Of a stretch of 40,072 nt of DNA, positions 9,035 to 18,130 are shown one piece after another (the stretch's first letter is position 1; each line of letters opens with the position of its first letter). A program made the position numbers and the translations under genes. The stretch comes from an uncultured SAR116 cluster alpha proteobacterium (GTDB lineage: Bacteria; Pseudomonadota; Alphaproteobacteria; Puniceispirillales; Marisalimonadaceae). The notes beneath the pieces were generated by a model that searched no databases, was not told where the DNA came from, and saw nothing but the letters and a program-made list of their open reading frames with translations. Location: positions 1 to 40,072 of the forward strand of contig CACHEH010000009.1 in the NCBI GenBank assembly GCA_902578805.1, read 5' to 3'.

Positions 9035-10398
9035 CTAAATCTATAAAACAATTTGTTTGTCAATCTTGTGGTAGTAACTATTCAAGATGGATTGGTAAAT
9101 GTAAACAATGTAATGAATGGAACACTTTGGTTGAAAATAATAACTATAGACCCTCAGGAGCTTTATCAAAATCAAAAGGAAAAAAGATTAACTTTGAAAA
9201 ACTTGATAATGTAAATTACGATTACTCACGAATAAAAACAAATATAAATGAGTTAGATAGAGTTCTTGGTGGTGGTTTTGTATTAGGCTCAGTTACTCTG
9301 ATTGGTGGAGATCCGGGAATAGGAAAATCTACTCTATTATTACAACTTGTTGGAAACCTAGCTTATCAAAAAGAAAAATGTATTTACATTTCAGGTGAAG
9401 AAAGTCTATCTCAAATAAAAATGCGAGCTGATAGATTGGGTATAAAAAGTAATGATATAGAATTTGCGTCAGTTACAAACGCTTCTGACATTGCCATCAC
9501 AATAAATTCAAATAGAAAAAAATGTATATTAGTGATTGATTCTATTCAAACTATGTATTTACCCGAATTAGACAGTTCACCTGGAACTGTTTCTCAAATA
9601 AGAGCTAGTGCACATGAATTAATAATAGCTGCAAAAAAAACAGACACGATATTAATTTTAGTTGGTCATCTAACAAAAGATGGGGCAATAGCTGGACCAA
9701 AAGTTTTAGAACATATGGTTGATGCAGTTTTATACTTTGAGGGTGATAATAATTTACAATATAGAATTTTAAGAAGTTTTAAAAATAGATTTGGTGCAAA
9801 TAATGAAATTGGTGTTTTTGAAATGATGAATAATGGTTTAAAAGAAATTGTCAATCCTTCTGCAATTTTTCTATCGGAAAGACAAAAAAATATATCAGGA
9901 ACCGCAATTTTTTCAGGACTGGAGGGCACTAGGCCAATTTTAGTTGAAATCCAGGCATTAGTAACACATTCTACATTAGGAACACCTAGAAGAATAATAG
10001 TAGGTTGGGACATTTCTAGGCTTTCGATGTTATGTGCTGTGTTAGAAGCAAGGTGTAAAATCCACCTTTCAAATATGGATATCTTTTTGAATGTTGCAGG
10101 AGGCATAAGATTATTTGAACCAGCAGCAGATTTAGCAGTTGCAGCTGCTATAATTTCATCAGTTAAGAATATTCCATTATCTTTTAATAGTATATTTTTT
10201 GGTGAAATTGGACTTTCAGGTGAAATTCGAAAAGTTACTCAACCAGAATTGAGAATTAGGGAGGCATCAAAATTAGGTTTTAATAAAATTTATCTCCCCA
10301 CTAAACAAAAAGTTATAATTAACAAAGATATGAGTTATAACACTTTAGCAGTGTTAAAAGATCTAGTTAATTTAATAATTAAAGATAATAAAGATTAA
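9031..10398 (+). CDS. radA: DNA repair protein RadA (Sms)
   Basis: RecA-like ATPase that promotes branch migration and processing of recombination intermediates. It has 455 residues: N-terminal zinc finger with Cys10, Cys13, Cys24 and Cys27; Walker A GGDPGIGKST at 92-101; the RadA-specific KNRFG at 251-255; and a C-terminal Lon-like domain from about residue 280. The start overlaps the mlaF stop (ATGA) and the stop shares a base with the cvpA start. All family motifs are intact. Confidence 0.96.
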   Translation: MTKSIKQFVCQSCGSNYSRWIGKCKQCNEWNTLVENNNYRPSGALSKSKGKKINFEKLDNVNYDYSRIKTNINELDRVLGGGFVLGSVTLIGGDPGIGKSTLLLQLVGNLAYQKEKCIYISGEESLSQIKMRADRLGIKSNDIEFASVTNASDIAITINSNRKKCILVIDSIQTMYLPELDSSPGTVSQIRASAHELIIAAKKTDTILILVGHLTKDGAIAGPKVLEHMVDAVLYFEGDNNLQYRILRSFKNRFGANNEIGVFEMMNNGLKEIVNPSAIFLSERQKNISGTAIFSGLEGTRPILVEIQALVTHSTLGTPRRIIVGWDISRLSMLCAVLEARCKIHLSNMDIFLNVAGGIRLFEPAADLAVAAAIISSVKNIPLSFNSIFFGEIGLSGEIRKVTQPELRIREASKLGFNKIYLPTKQKVIINKDMSYNTLAVLKDLVNLIIKDNKD

Positions 10399-10931
10399 TG
10401 GAATTTTTCAATAATTTATATTTTAATATAATTGATATACTGGTTTTTGGAATCATTCTAACTTCATGTATAGTAGCTACATTTAGAGGATTTGTTAAAG
10501 AACTATTTAGTATTATTTCTTGGATTTTGTCTTTAATTGTAGCATTTAGTTTCTACGAAAAGTTTAAAGTTAAGTTGTTAGAACACGTCTCACAAGAAAT
10601 AATTGTAGATTTTATTGCCTTCGGATTCCCTTTTTTAACGACATTAATAATGACTAATATTATCTCAACCTGGCTGTCCCCTAAATTCGACATGGATAGT
10701 GTATTGGTTTTTGATAAAATGTGTGGGTTTATTTTTGGTGCTTTAAGGGGGTTTTTACTAATAATCTTATTTTATTTAGGGTTCATATACTTAATTGGTA
10801 ATAATAAGAATTTACCAAATACTCTTCTAGAAGCGTATTCATTTAGATATATTGATTTTTCAGCTGAATTCTTAGTTGACTTTTTCAAAAAAAATGATCC
10901 TTTAAGTGAAATGAAAAAAAATGAATTATGA
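10398..10931 (+). CDS. cvpA: CvpA family membrane protein
   Basis: Small inner-membrane protein of 177 residues with four hydrophobic segments (about 11-30, 34-50, 68-90, 104-130) and the family motif RGFVKELFSIISWI following the first segment. The family is named for a role in colicin V production in E. coli; its biochemical activity is not settled. The start overlaps the radA stop by one base, and purF follows, a placement shared with many proteobacteria where cvpA precedes purF. Assignment is by motif, topology and context. Confidence 0.88.
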   Translation: MEFFNNLYFNIIDILVFGIILTSCIVATFRGFVKELFSIISWILSLIVAFSFYEKFKVKLLEHVSQEIIVDFIAFGFPFLTTLIMTNIISTWLSPKFDMDSVLVFDKMCGFIFGALRGFLLIILFYLGFIYLIGNNKNLPNTLLEAYSFRYIDFSAEFLVDFFKKNDPLSEMKKNEL

Positions 10932-10955
10932 AATAATAAGTATTAAGGAATATTC

Positions 10956-12380
10956 ATGTACTGTGAAAATACAGACAAGCTGAAAGAAGAATGTGGTGTG
11001 TTTGGTATATTTGGAACTGATGAAGCATCTGTCTTAACAACTCTAGGGTTGCACTCTCTTCAACATAGGGGCCAAGAAGGGGCAGGAATAGTAAGCTTTG
11101 ATGGAAACTCATTCCATTCAATTCGAAAACAAGGTTTAGTGGGTGATAATTTTAATGATAAAAATATTTTATCTCAGCTTCCTGGTAAAACGGCCATAGG
11201 TCACGTAAGATATTCTACAACTGGTGAGTCTAAACCTGAAAATCTTCAGCCTCTTTTTGCAAATTTGGCTATTGGGGGGTTTGCTTGCGCACATAATGGA
11301 AATTTAACTAATACTCACTCAATAAAAAAACAGTTGGTCGAAAGTGGTTCTATTTTTCAAACTTCATCGGATACTGAAATTATCCTACAATTAGTCGCAC
11401 GATCACAAAAGAAAAAAATAATTGATAAGCTTATTGACACACTTTCACAAATAAAAGGGGCTTATTCACTTGTAATTTTGACAAATAAAAAACTTATAGG
11501 TGTTAGAGATCCTTTTGGAATTCGTCCATTAGTTTTAGGTAATAAAAATGGATCTCCAGTTTTAGCTTCTGAGACTTGTGCTCTTGATATGATTGGAGCA
11601 AAGTATGTACGGGATATTGAAAATGGTGAGATTGTAGTTATAACTGAATATGGTATGGAGTCTATAAAACCATTTAAAAAAATCCCAGAAAGACCTTGTA
11701 TATTTGAAAGAATATACTTTGCAAGTCCAGATAGTTTAATAGGGAGTAAAACAGTATATACTTATAGAAAAGCTCTAGGTAAACAATTAGCTATTGAAAA
11801 TAATTTACTTGCAGATGTTGTCGTCCCAATACCAGATTCTGGTGTTTCAGCAGCTATTGGATTTTCACAAAAGTCAAGAATTCCATTTGAACTTGGTATA
11901 ATAAGAAGTCACTATGTCGGTCGCACTTTTATTGAGCCCTCTCAAAATATTAGACAATTTGGAGTAAAACTTAAACATAGTGTCAATAGATCATGTATTG
12001 AAAACAAAAAAGTTATTTTAATTGACGACTCAATAGTTAGAGGAACTACCGCAAGTAAAATAGTCAAAATGGTTTACGAAGCAGGAGCAAAGGAAGTTCA
12101 TCTGGGAATTTCATGTCCTCCAATTATACACCCAGATTTTTATGGTATTGATACACCAAGTTACAACCAATTGATCGCTTCTAAATCTAATTTAGGTGAA
12201 ATGACAGAATTAGTTGGTGCTAAGTCATTATTTTTTCTATCTTTGAATGGCACCTATAAAGCAATGGGATGTAAAAAAAGAAACACTAAGATACCTCAGT
12301 TCACTGATCACTGTTTTACAGGTGATTACCCAATAGATGTAACTGAAATTTTGAAACTTAATAGACAGACTAATGAGTAA
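10956..12380 (+). CDS. purF: amidophosphoribosyltransferase
   Basis: First committed enzyme of purine synthesis: glutamine plus PRPP gives 5-phosphoribosylamine. It has 474 residues. An N-terminal glutaminase starts at the nucleophile Cys13 (EECGVFGIFG), implying removal of a 12-residue propeptide. The phosphoribosyltransferase half has the PRPP loop VILIDDSIVRGTT at 353-365. Two of the four cysteines that bind the Fe-S cluster in Bacillus-type PurF appear replaced (HPDFYGID; TDHCFTG), so it probably lacks the cluster. AAGGAA precedes the ATG. The end overlaps the next gene by eight bases. Confidence 0.96.
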   Translation: MYCENTDKLKEECGVFGIFGTDEASVLTTLGLHSLQHRGQEGAGIVSFDGNSFHSIRKQGLVGDNFNDKNILSQLPGKTAIGHVRYSTTGESKPENLQPLFANLAIGGFACAHNGNLTNTHSIKKQLVESGSIFQTSSDTEIILQLVARSQKKKIIDKLIDTLSQIKGAYSLVILTNKKLIGVRDPFGIRPLVLGNKNGSPVLASETCALDMIGAKYVRDIENGEIVVITEYGMESIKPFKKIPERPCIFERIYFASPDSLIGSKTVYTYRKALGKQLAIENNLLADVVVPIPDSGVSAAIGFSQKSRIPFELGIIRSHYVGRTFIEPSQNIRQFGVKLKHSVNRSCIENKKVILIDDSIVRGTTASKIVKMVYEAGAKEVHLGISCPPIIHPDFYGIDTPSYNQLIASKSNLGEMTELVGAKSLFFLSLNGTYKAMGCKKRNTKIPQFTDHCFTGDYPIDVTEILKLNRQTNE

Positions 12381-13086
12381 TTATAAAAATGCTCTTATTA
12401 CTGGTGCAGGAAGTGGTATTGGAGCTGAAATAGCAATTGTGCTTGCAAAACAAAATTACCATACAATTATAACTGGAAAATCACTCTCTAATTTAGAAAA
12501 AACAGAAAAAACAATTGTTGATCAAGGTGGTTCATGTACTTTAGTTAAACTAGATATGATTGATTTTGTTGGTATTGACAAATTAGGTTTAGAAATATTT
12601 AAAAGATGGAAAAAATTAGATATATTGATCTCAAACGCCGCAATACTTGGAACTTTAGGACCTATACATCATCAAAGTAATGATGAGTTCATTGAAGTAC
12701 TAAACGTCAATTTAGTAAGTAACCATAGACTTATTCGTTCAGTAGAACCACTTTTGAAAAATAGTGTTCGACCAATTGCTTCTTTTCTGTCCTCTACAGT
12801 AGCTAATGAAGCTAGACCATTTTGGGGTGCTTATGCTATATCTAAAGCATCACTTCAACATATGGTTAAAATCTGGTCACTGGAGAACCAAAATAATAAT
12901 TTGTCTATTTCAATAATAAATCCTGGAAAAACAAATACAAAAATGAGAAAACAGGCTATGCCTGGTGAGAATAGTAATAATCTTCAAAATCCTAAAGAAG
13001 TAGCTGAGAAAATAAAGGATATTATTTTTTCAAAAAAAATTTATAAGGGTGAGATAATTGATTTAATTAAATTAAATTTAGATTAA
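12373..13086 (+). CDS. short-chain dehydrogenase/reductase (SDR), substrate unknown
   Basis: NAD(P)-dependent oxidoreductase of 237 residues. It has the cofactor motif TGAGSGIG near residue 10, SNAA (in place of NNAG) near residue 86, catalytic Ser in SFLSSTVAN, and YAISKAS carrying the Tyr and Lys. It overlaps purF by eight bases, so translation is probably coupled; an SDR gene directly after purF is a recurring arrangement in Alphaproteobacteria. It resembles YciK-like SDRs, but the substrate cannot be told from sequence. Its 3' end overlaps the convergent flagellar-side gene by four bases. Confidence 0.85.
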   Translation: MSNYKNALITGAGSGIGAEIAIVLAKQNYHTIITGKSLSNLEKTEKTIVDQGGSCTLVKLDMIDFVGIDKLGLEIFKRWKKLDILISNAAILGTLGPIHHQSNDEFIEVLNVNLVSNHRLIRSVEPLLKNSVRPIASFLSSTVANEARPFWGAYAISKASLQHMVKIWSLENQNNNLSISIINPGKTNTKMRKQAMPGENSNNLQNPKEVAEKIKDIIFSKKIYKGEIIDLIKLNLD

Positions 13087-13790
13087 TCTTCTATTATGAC
13101 TGGATCTAAATAGGAGAAATAAAAATCAATTTTTTTATCAAACTTTCTTGCAATTTCTTGAGCCTCTTTCTCGCTTCTCGCACAAAAACGTAAACTTAAC
13201 CTATAATTGCGCAGCCTATAAAAAAATCGTAGAAGATCTAACTGACTATTTCCTACATACCAAGATTTTAATACCCAACCTATGAAAAATAACCACGGTG
13301 AAATCATAAAGAGCATAAAGTAAAACACCATGGTAATGCAAAAAAAAGTCCATAACCTATTTTGTAACATCCATAGAGGTGGTGCAAAACTTGCAAGAAT
13401 TGATGGCATTGTATTAAGCAATATGGCAACACTTCCAGGTTTTTTGAAAACTTCAAATAAAAAATAAAATTCATCTTTTTGATAATAGGCATTTATATTT
13501 GGAATTTTTAATTCTGGTATATTTTCAGATGTTATATTTTCACAAATTACTCCTAAAGAACCATAAATAAAAGTATTGAAAAAAACTCCTTCTCTAAATA
13601 GGGTAAGAATTTTTTTTTCTTTTATTTCAGATAATTCCTTAGAAAATTCTTCATAACTTTTATGAACTAATTCTCCATCAAGTGCTATGATGACATCACC
13701 CTCTTTTAGTTTCATTAAAAACGCATTTGAAGAGGTTCTAATTGATTTAATCTGTAAAAAGGATTTTTCAGTTACAATGTCTTCATTCAT
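13083..13790 (-). CDS. uncharacterised membrane protein with N-terminal PDZ-like segment
   Basis: I do not recognise the family with certainty. The 235-residue protein has a PDZ-like segment at about 8-75 (LKEGDVIIALDGELVHKSYE, then LTLFREG), two hydrophobic segments around 140-180 and a C-terminal soluble part with the sequence LDLLRFFYRLRNYRLSLRF. The C-terminal half recalls DUF2628-type proteins, which is a weak impression. It is the last gene on the minus strand of the flagellar cluster, 33 bases after the coiled-coil gene, and its end overlaps the convergent SDR gene. Confidence 0.7.
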   Translation of the reverse strand: MNEDIVTEKSFLQIKSIRTSSNAFLMKLKEGDVIIALDGELVHKSYEEFSKELSEIKEKKILTLFREGVFFNTFIYGSLGVICENITSENIPELKIPNINAYYQKDEFYFLFEVFKKPGSVAILLNTMPSILASFAPPLWMLQNRLWTFFCITMVFYFMLFMISPWLFFIGWVLKSWYVGNSQLDLLRFFYRLRNYRLSLRFCARSEKEAQEIARKFDKKIDFYFSYLDPVIIED

Positions 13791-13823
13791 GTAATCAAAC
13801 TCACGATATAATTATGATATAAA

Positions 13824-14537
13824 TTATGGATATTTAATTCTGCTAGTTTTATTCGCAATCTTATTCAGGACATTGTTGTTTTGTTTTAAGAGCTTTGAAA
13901 TTTGTTGTGCTTGAATAGCTTGGTTAGCTACGATTTTTTTATAGATTGCTTTATTGCTGATTTGTTGAATAGCCTTGGACAGCGATTTGTTATTAGATTT
14001 GTTTAATCTTTGTATATCTGAGATAAGTTTTTTATTGTTATCAATGCTTGCTTTAGTATTTTTGCTCAACTCATTTACAAGAGTATTTGTAATTAACTGT
14101 AATTCTGCAACAGTATTTTCGTTTGATGTTTGCATTCTCTTCTCAATTTTATTGAGCGTGACAACCAATTTTTTATTAACATTTAATAAATCCCCTTGTT
14201 GTTTTATAGCATTATCTAAGTTTTTTAATGAAGCATTAACCCCATCAACGTTCTCAGCGAAAACTACAAGTGCTTCTCTACTTGTTTCTGTCATGTTAGT
14301 CAATTTATCAGAGGATTGCATGAATAAAAACGCACTAACAGTAATCACTACTAAACCTGATATAATTGACGATAAAAATACAATTGTTGTGTATTTATGA
14401 ATTTGTTTCACCTTTGCCTCCAATTTCTCATGTGCTTTTTTAACTTTATTATATTCTGAGGTAACGTCAGTTGCGGCATCTGCTGCGTCTAAAGCTAATT
14501 TTATACTTTCTTGAACAGCTTCCATTTTAGTATCCAT
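13824..14537 (-). CDS. uncharacterised single-pass membrane protein with long coiled coil
   Basis: A 237-residue protein without recognised family. Residues 1-47 are charged and helical, 48-72 form one transmembrane segment, and 75-237 are a long Asn/Lys/Ser-rich helical region with heptad-like spacing, probably a periplasmic coiled coil. AGGA sits eight bases before the ATG at 14537. It lies in the run of genes after flhB, so a role in flagellar assembly or placement is possible but is only inferred from position. Confidence 0.7.
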   Translation of the reverse strand: MDTKMEAVQESIKLALDAADAATDVTSEYNKVKKAHEKLEAKVKQIHKYTTIVFLSSIISGLVVITVSAFLFMQSSDKLTNMTETSREALVVFAENVDGVNASLKNLDNAIKQQGDLLNVNKKLVVTLNKIEKRMQTSNENTVAELQLITNTLVNELSKNTKASIDNNKKLISDIQRLNKSNNKSLSKAIQQISNKAIYKKIVANQAIQAQQISKLLKQNNNVLNKIANKTSRIKYP

Positions 14538-14579
14538 TTTATTTATCCTGTAGTTTTACAACAAACAAATATAAAATTG

Positions 14580-14768
14580 TTATTTTTTCTCTTTTTTATA
14601 TGCACATTCCATACCAGTTGTACTAAACACTTCTAAAGATGGTATAAATTTAGAAATAAAACCAAACTTTTTGCACCCCCATGGCCTTTGTTTTCTATAT
14701 GTAATGAAGAAATAGACGCATCCATGGCAAGTAACTATTTTACTATCATTTTTAAAATTCTTTATCAC
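14580..14768 (-). CDS. small four-cysteine protein
   Basis: A 62-residue protein with four Cys: CHGC at 14-17, Cys31 in PWGCKKFGF and Cys54 in TTGMEC. The pattern CxxC...GCK.FGF.S...PS...TG..C matches a small conserved family often annotated, probably wrongly, as uracil-DNA glycosylase; it may bind zinc. The start is a GTG at 14768 with no good Shine-Dalgarno, 11 bases after the preceding stop, so the exact start is uncertain. Known members of this size have no proven function that I can name. Confidence 0.65.
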   Translation of the reverse strand: MIKNFKNDSKIVTCHGCVYFFITYRKQRPWGCKKFGFISKFIPSLEVFSTTGMECAYKKEKK

Positions 14769-14779
14769 GACTAAAAACT

Positions 14780-15016
14780 TTATTCTTTATCTTTATTTTT
14801 ATTTTTATTTTTAAATTCAATTAATCCATATATTAATTCAGCAATTTTAAATCTAAAAGCACCTAAAACTGCTGTAAAACCAAAAAACCAATATAACGCA
14901 GCACTTGAAATATTACCTTTTTCACGTAGAGAACTTGCTTCAAAGTGACATAAAAGAGCAGACCATATAAACATTGCAGTTATGATTACTTGTCCGAACG
15001 TTTTTCTTTTTTTCAA
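14780..15016 (-). CDS. small membrane protein downstream of flhB, unknown
   Basis: A 78-residue protein with two hydrophobic segments (about 8-25 and 39-66) and a Lys/Asn tail encoded by three ATTTTT tandem units. The start is a TTG at 15016 with GGTGA just upstream, 15 bases after the flhB stop. I do not recognise it. Its tight spacing suggests cotranscription with flhB. Confidence 0.6.
   Translation of the reverse strand: MKKRKTFGQVIITAMFIWSALLCHFEASSLREKGNISSAALYWFFGFTAVLGAFRFKIAELIYGLIEFKNKNKNKDKE
14795..14812 (+). repeat. tandem hexamer (ATTTTT)x3
   Basis: Three exact copies of ATTTTT, read on the minus strand as the Asn-Lys dipeptides at the C-terminus of the 78-residue membrane protein. 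Each unit adds two codons, so slippage would keep the frame. Confidence 0.85.
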
Positions 15017-15031
15017 ATTATCACCATTATT

Positions 15032-16177
15032 TTATTTAATTGTTTTTCCATATTCATCAAAATTCATATTTTCAGGTATTTCAACTTCAGGATAGTCAGT
15101 TTCCTCTCCTCTTTCAATTTTAAAGATATATGCTAATACGGAAGCTACGGCTGAATAAAGATTTTCAGAAATTTCTTTTCCTATTTCTCCTGTAAAATAG
15201 AGAGCTCTAGCAAGTAAAGGACTTTGAAAAATTGTAACTTTATTTTCATCAGCTAATTTTATTATTTTTTCTGCTATCATTCCTCTTCCCATTGCTAAAA
15301 TTATAGGAGCACCTTCTGCACCAACTTCATATTTTATTGCAACTGCAAAATGTGTTGGATTGGTGATAATAGCTGATGCATCTTTTACATTATCTAGTGC
15401 AGCAGATTGGGTGGCAGCTCTATTAGAAATTTCATTTTGTAATTTTCTAATTTTTTGTTTAACTTCAGGTGATCCATCTGTGTCTTTATGCTCATCTTTT
15501 ACTTCTTTAATCGTCATTTTTAATTTTTCTAAATGTTGGTATTTCTGCCAAATAAAGTCAAAAATTGCTATAAATCCTAGAACTATTAAAAGTGCAATCG
15601 TAAGTTGAGGGAAGTTGTATAGAAGATTTGATAAAGCAGAATATAGATTACGTTCAGATAAATTTATTATATCTTTCATATTAAAGTATATCACTAGGAA
15701 TGTTATTCCACCTAATAAGCCAACTTTGAATAAAGACTTGATAAGTTCGAACAGACCTTTAGAAGAAAATATTCTTTTTAAACCTGATAATAAGTTAATC
15801 CTATTTGATTTGAATTGAAAAGATTTGGGAGCAAAATTAATACCTCCAATAGCCATTTGTGTTATTAAAATCACTAATATTAATGGAACACCAATAATTA
15901 GGGTTATATTAATTACATATTTAATCAATTTATTCATGCCATAAGCAGGAGAAATATTTGTTATGAAATCAAGATCAAAAAAGAAAAATGTCTTCCAAAT
16001 TGCCAGAAAATCTCTAGCAAAAAAAGGTATTGAAGACAAAACCATAAGACCCATTATCAGGGATGTAAAAACAAACATTTCTTTAGATGATAATACTTGA
16101 CCATCCTCAGCTGCTTTATCTAATTTTCTTTGGGACGGTTCTTCGGTTTTATCTTGTGAATTATCTTCTTCAGCCAT
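15032..16177 (-). CDS. flhB: flagellar export apparatus protein FlhB
   Basis: Inner-membrane component of the flagellar type III export gate; its self-cleavage controls the switch from rod/hook to filament substrates. It has 381 residues: four transmembrane segments between about 30 and 210, then the cytoplasmic domain with the autocleavage motif Asn273-Pro-Thr-His in AIITNPTHFAVAI. The start directly follows the fliR stop with AAGGAAG upstream, so it is the last core gene of fliOPQR-flhB. Confidence 0.97.
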   Translation of the reverse strand: MAEEDNSQDKTEEPSQRKLDKAAEDGQVLSSKEMFVFTSLIMGLMVLSSIPFFARDFLAIWKTFFFFDLDFITNISPAYGMNKLIKYVINITLIIGVPLILVILITQMAIGGINFAPKSFQFKSNRINLLSGLKRIFSSKGLFELIKSLFKVGLLGGITFLVIYFNMKDIINLSERNLYSALSNLLYNFPQLTIALLIVLGFIAIFDFIWQKYQHLEKLKMTIKEVKDEHKDTDGSPEVKQKIRKLQNEISNRAATQSAALDNVKDASAIITNPTHFAVAIKYEVGAEGAPIILAMGRGMIAEKIIKLADENKVTIFQSPLLARALYFTGEIGKEISENLYSAVASVLAYIFKIERGEETDYPEVEIPENMNFDEYGKTIK

Positions 16178-16993
16178 TTATGGGCTTCCTTCTTTGTAAG
16201 ATTGAAGTACATCGTTAATCAAATTAATCGCCATACCAGTTAAGTCAGAAAAAGCATCTGAAATTGGCCCAACCCCCAAATACAAAAAAATAAATACACT
16301 AATCAAAGTAATTGGGAAACCAAATGAAAAAAGATTTAATGATGGAGCAGATCGAGTAATTATACCAATCGAACACTGTATTAATAATAATCCACCAACA
16401 ATTGGTAAACTAATCAATGCAGCTAGATATAACATTTCCCCAAAAGTTTTTACGGCAACATTAGTCACTTCGGTAAAATCAAGAACAATACCAATTGGAA
16501 TGTATGCATAACTTTCTATGAGTAATTTTAATAAGTACAGATGACCGTCTAACGATAAAAAACAAGATATAAGAAATAAAGTTAAGACTGTACTTAAAAC
16601 AAGTGTTTGTCCTCCAGATTGGGGATCAATCATGCTTGACATTGAAAGTCCTGCTGTTGATGCTATTTTTTCACCTGCAACAGCTGCTGCGGAAAATATA
16701 ATATTTAAAATTAAACCTACTGAAAGTCCTATTCCGATTTCAGATAATATTATTAAAAATAAATTAAAACCCTGCATATTTTGAATTTCTGGGACTTTAA
16801 TGACGGGAAATAAAAATGCAGTTAAACTTATACTCACTATAATTCTTACCTGTAAAGGTATTCCTCCTAATGAAAAAAAAGGTGCGCTAATTAAAAAAGA
16901 GGAAATGCGGAGAGATGCTACAAAAAAAATTACTAAATATTGGTATAAGTTAAATAAATTAACACCCGGTAATGCAAATTCTATCCCATTCAT
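16178..16993 (-). CDS. fliR: flagellar export apparatus protein FliR
   Basis: Membrane component of the FliPQR export channel. It has 271 residues, about six hydrophobic segments and FliR-type conserved stretches: GEKIASTAGLSMSSMIDPQ near 110 and RSAPSLNLFSFGFP near 214. It lies between fliQ (18 bases upstream) and flhB (immediately downstream), the usual order. Length and motifs are normal. Confidence 0.95.
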   Translation of the reverse strand: MNGIEFALPGVNLFNLYQYLVIFFVASLRISSFLISAPFFSLGGIPLQVRIIVSISLTAFLFPVIKVPEIQNMQGFNLFLIILSEIGIGLSVGLILNIIFSAAAVAGEKIASTAGLSMSSMIDPQSGGQTLVLSTVLTLFLISCFLSLDGHLYLLKLLIESYAYIPIGIVLDFTEVTNVAVKTFGEMLYLAALISLPIVGGLLLIQCSIGIITRSAPSLNLFSFGFPITLISVFIFLYLGVGPISDAFSDLTGMAINLINDVLQSYKEGSP

Positions 16994-17011
16994 TATAAAC
17001 TTCTTCTGTAT

Positions 17012-17284
17012 TTAATTTTGACCCACACCAGCAACCTGATCAAAAATAAAATTAAAGTAATCAACAAGTCCCATCATAAAAAAATTACCTAATATTCCTA
17101 GACCTAACATTACTACAATAACTTTAGGTACAAAGCTAAGTGTCATCTCATTGATTGACGTTGCTGCTTGAATAATACCTATCAAAAGACCTATACCAAG
17201 TGCTAAAGCTAAAATAGGACCAGATACAAGCAAAACCTGATAAAAGGCCATACTTAGCATACTTATATTTTCATCAAAGTTCAT
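17012..17284 (-). CDS. fliQ: flagellar export apparatus protein FliQ
   Basis: Small two-helix membrane subunit of the FliPQR channel. It has 90 residues with transmembrane segments at about 15-40 and 50-75, and the typical GLLIGIIQAATSINEMTLSF and PK.IVV pattern between them. It is three bases from fliP. Normal length and place. Confidence 0.95.
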   Translation of the reverse strand: MNFDENISMLSMAFYQVLLVSGPILALALGIGLLIGIIQAATSINEMTLSFVPKVIVVMLGLGILGNFFMMGLVDYFNFIFDQVAGVGQN

Positions 17285-17287
17285 CTG

Positions 17288-18130
17288 TTATCCTGCCGAA
17301 AAAGTGCTTACTAATGAGCCAACTGTCATGCTCCATCCATCAACTAAAACAAATAGTAATAATTTAAATGGAAGTGCAACTAACATTGGAGATAACATCA
17401 TCATTCCAAGTGACATTAAAATGGATGAAATCACCATATCAATTACTAAAAAAGGTAAAAACAAAAGAAAACCTATTTGAAATGCAGTTTTAAGTTCACT
17501 TGTCATAAATGCAGGAAGAGCTATTCTAAAGGGTATATCGGAAACCTTATCAAATTTTTGTAATCCAGCTAATTCAGTAAACATTATTAAATCTGTTTTT
17601 CTTGTATTTTTTACCATAAATTGTTTCATTTCAGCACTCGCTGTTTCAATAGCTTGTTCTGCGGGTAAGTTTTTTTCCATATACGGAACAGCAGCATTTT
17701 CATAAACCTTAGTAAATGTTGGGGCCATAATAAAAAAGGTTAAAAATAGTGATATTGCTATTAATACCTGATTAGGGGGGGTTTGTTGAGTGCCTAGTGC
17801 TTGACGAAGAATTGACATCACAATTATAATCCTCGTAAAACTAGTCATCCCAAGCACAATAGACGGAAGAACCGTTAATGCTGTCATTAATAACAGAATT
17901 TGTAATGGAAACGAATACTCAGTTGTATTTCCATCAGTAGAAACATTCAGGGCAGGAAAACCAGTAGCAAGAGGTTCTCCTATTGCTTGAACAGGTAATA
18001 CAATTATTAATATTGAAATAATCAAAAAAAATAATTTTTTTAATGAATTAATTATAATTTTATAAATTTCTTCTTTTGATATTATAAAATACAAACTTTT
18101 CAAGGATTGTGAGAAAAAGGATTTACACAT
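17288..18130 (-). CDS. fliP: flagellar export apparatus protein FliP
   Basis: Pore-forming subunit of the flagellar export gate. An N-terminal hydrophobic segment near residues 30-50, likely a signal peptide, is followed by LLLMTALTVLPSIVLGMTSF, the RQALGTQQTPPNQ motif and three more membrane segments, ending GSLVSTF. I chose the ATG at 18130 (280 aa), because a GTG at 18139 lies within the Shine-Dalgarno (AAGGTG) of that ATG. The start overlaps the fliO end by eight bases. Confidence 0.95.
   Translation of the reverse strand: MCKSFFSQSLKSLYFIISKEEIYKIIINSLKKLFFLIISILIIVLPVQAIGEPLATGFPALNVSTDGNTTEYSFPLQILLLMTALTVLPSIVLGMTSFTRIIIVMSILRQALGTQQTPPNQVLIAISLFLTFFIMAPTFTKVYENAAVPYMEKNLPAEQAIETASAEMKQFMVKNTRKTDLIMFTELAGLQKFDKVSDIPFRIALPAFMTSELKTAFQIGFLLFLPFLVIDMVISSILMSLGMMMLSPMLVALPFKLLLFVLVDGWSMTVGSLVSTFSAG

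Noticed and set aside
12249-12264. TGGCAC motif on the plus strand inside purF
   Set aside because: No TTGCW at the right distance, and no flagellar gene follows on that strand.
13060-13110. Terminator between the convergent SDR and PDZ-like genes
   Set aside because: The coding regions overlap by four bases and no stem with a T tract is visible.
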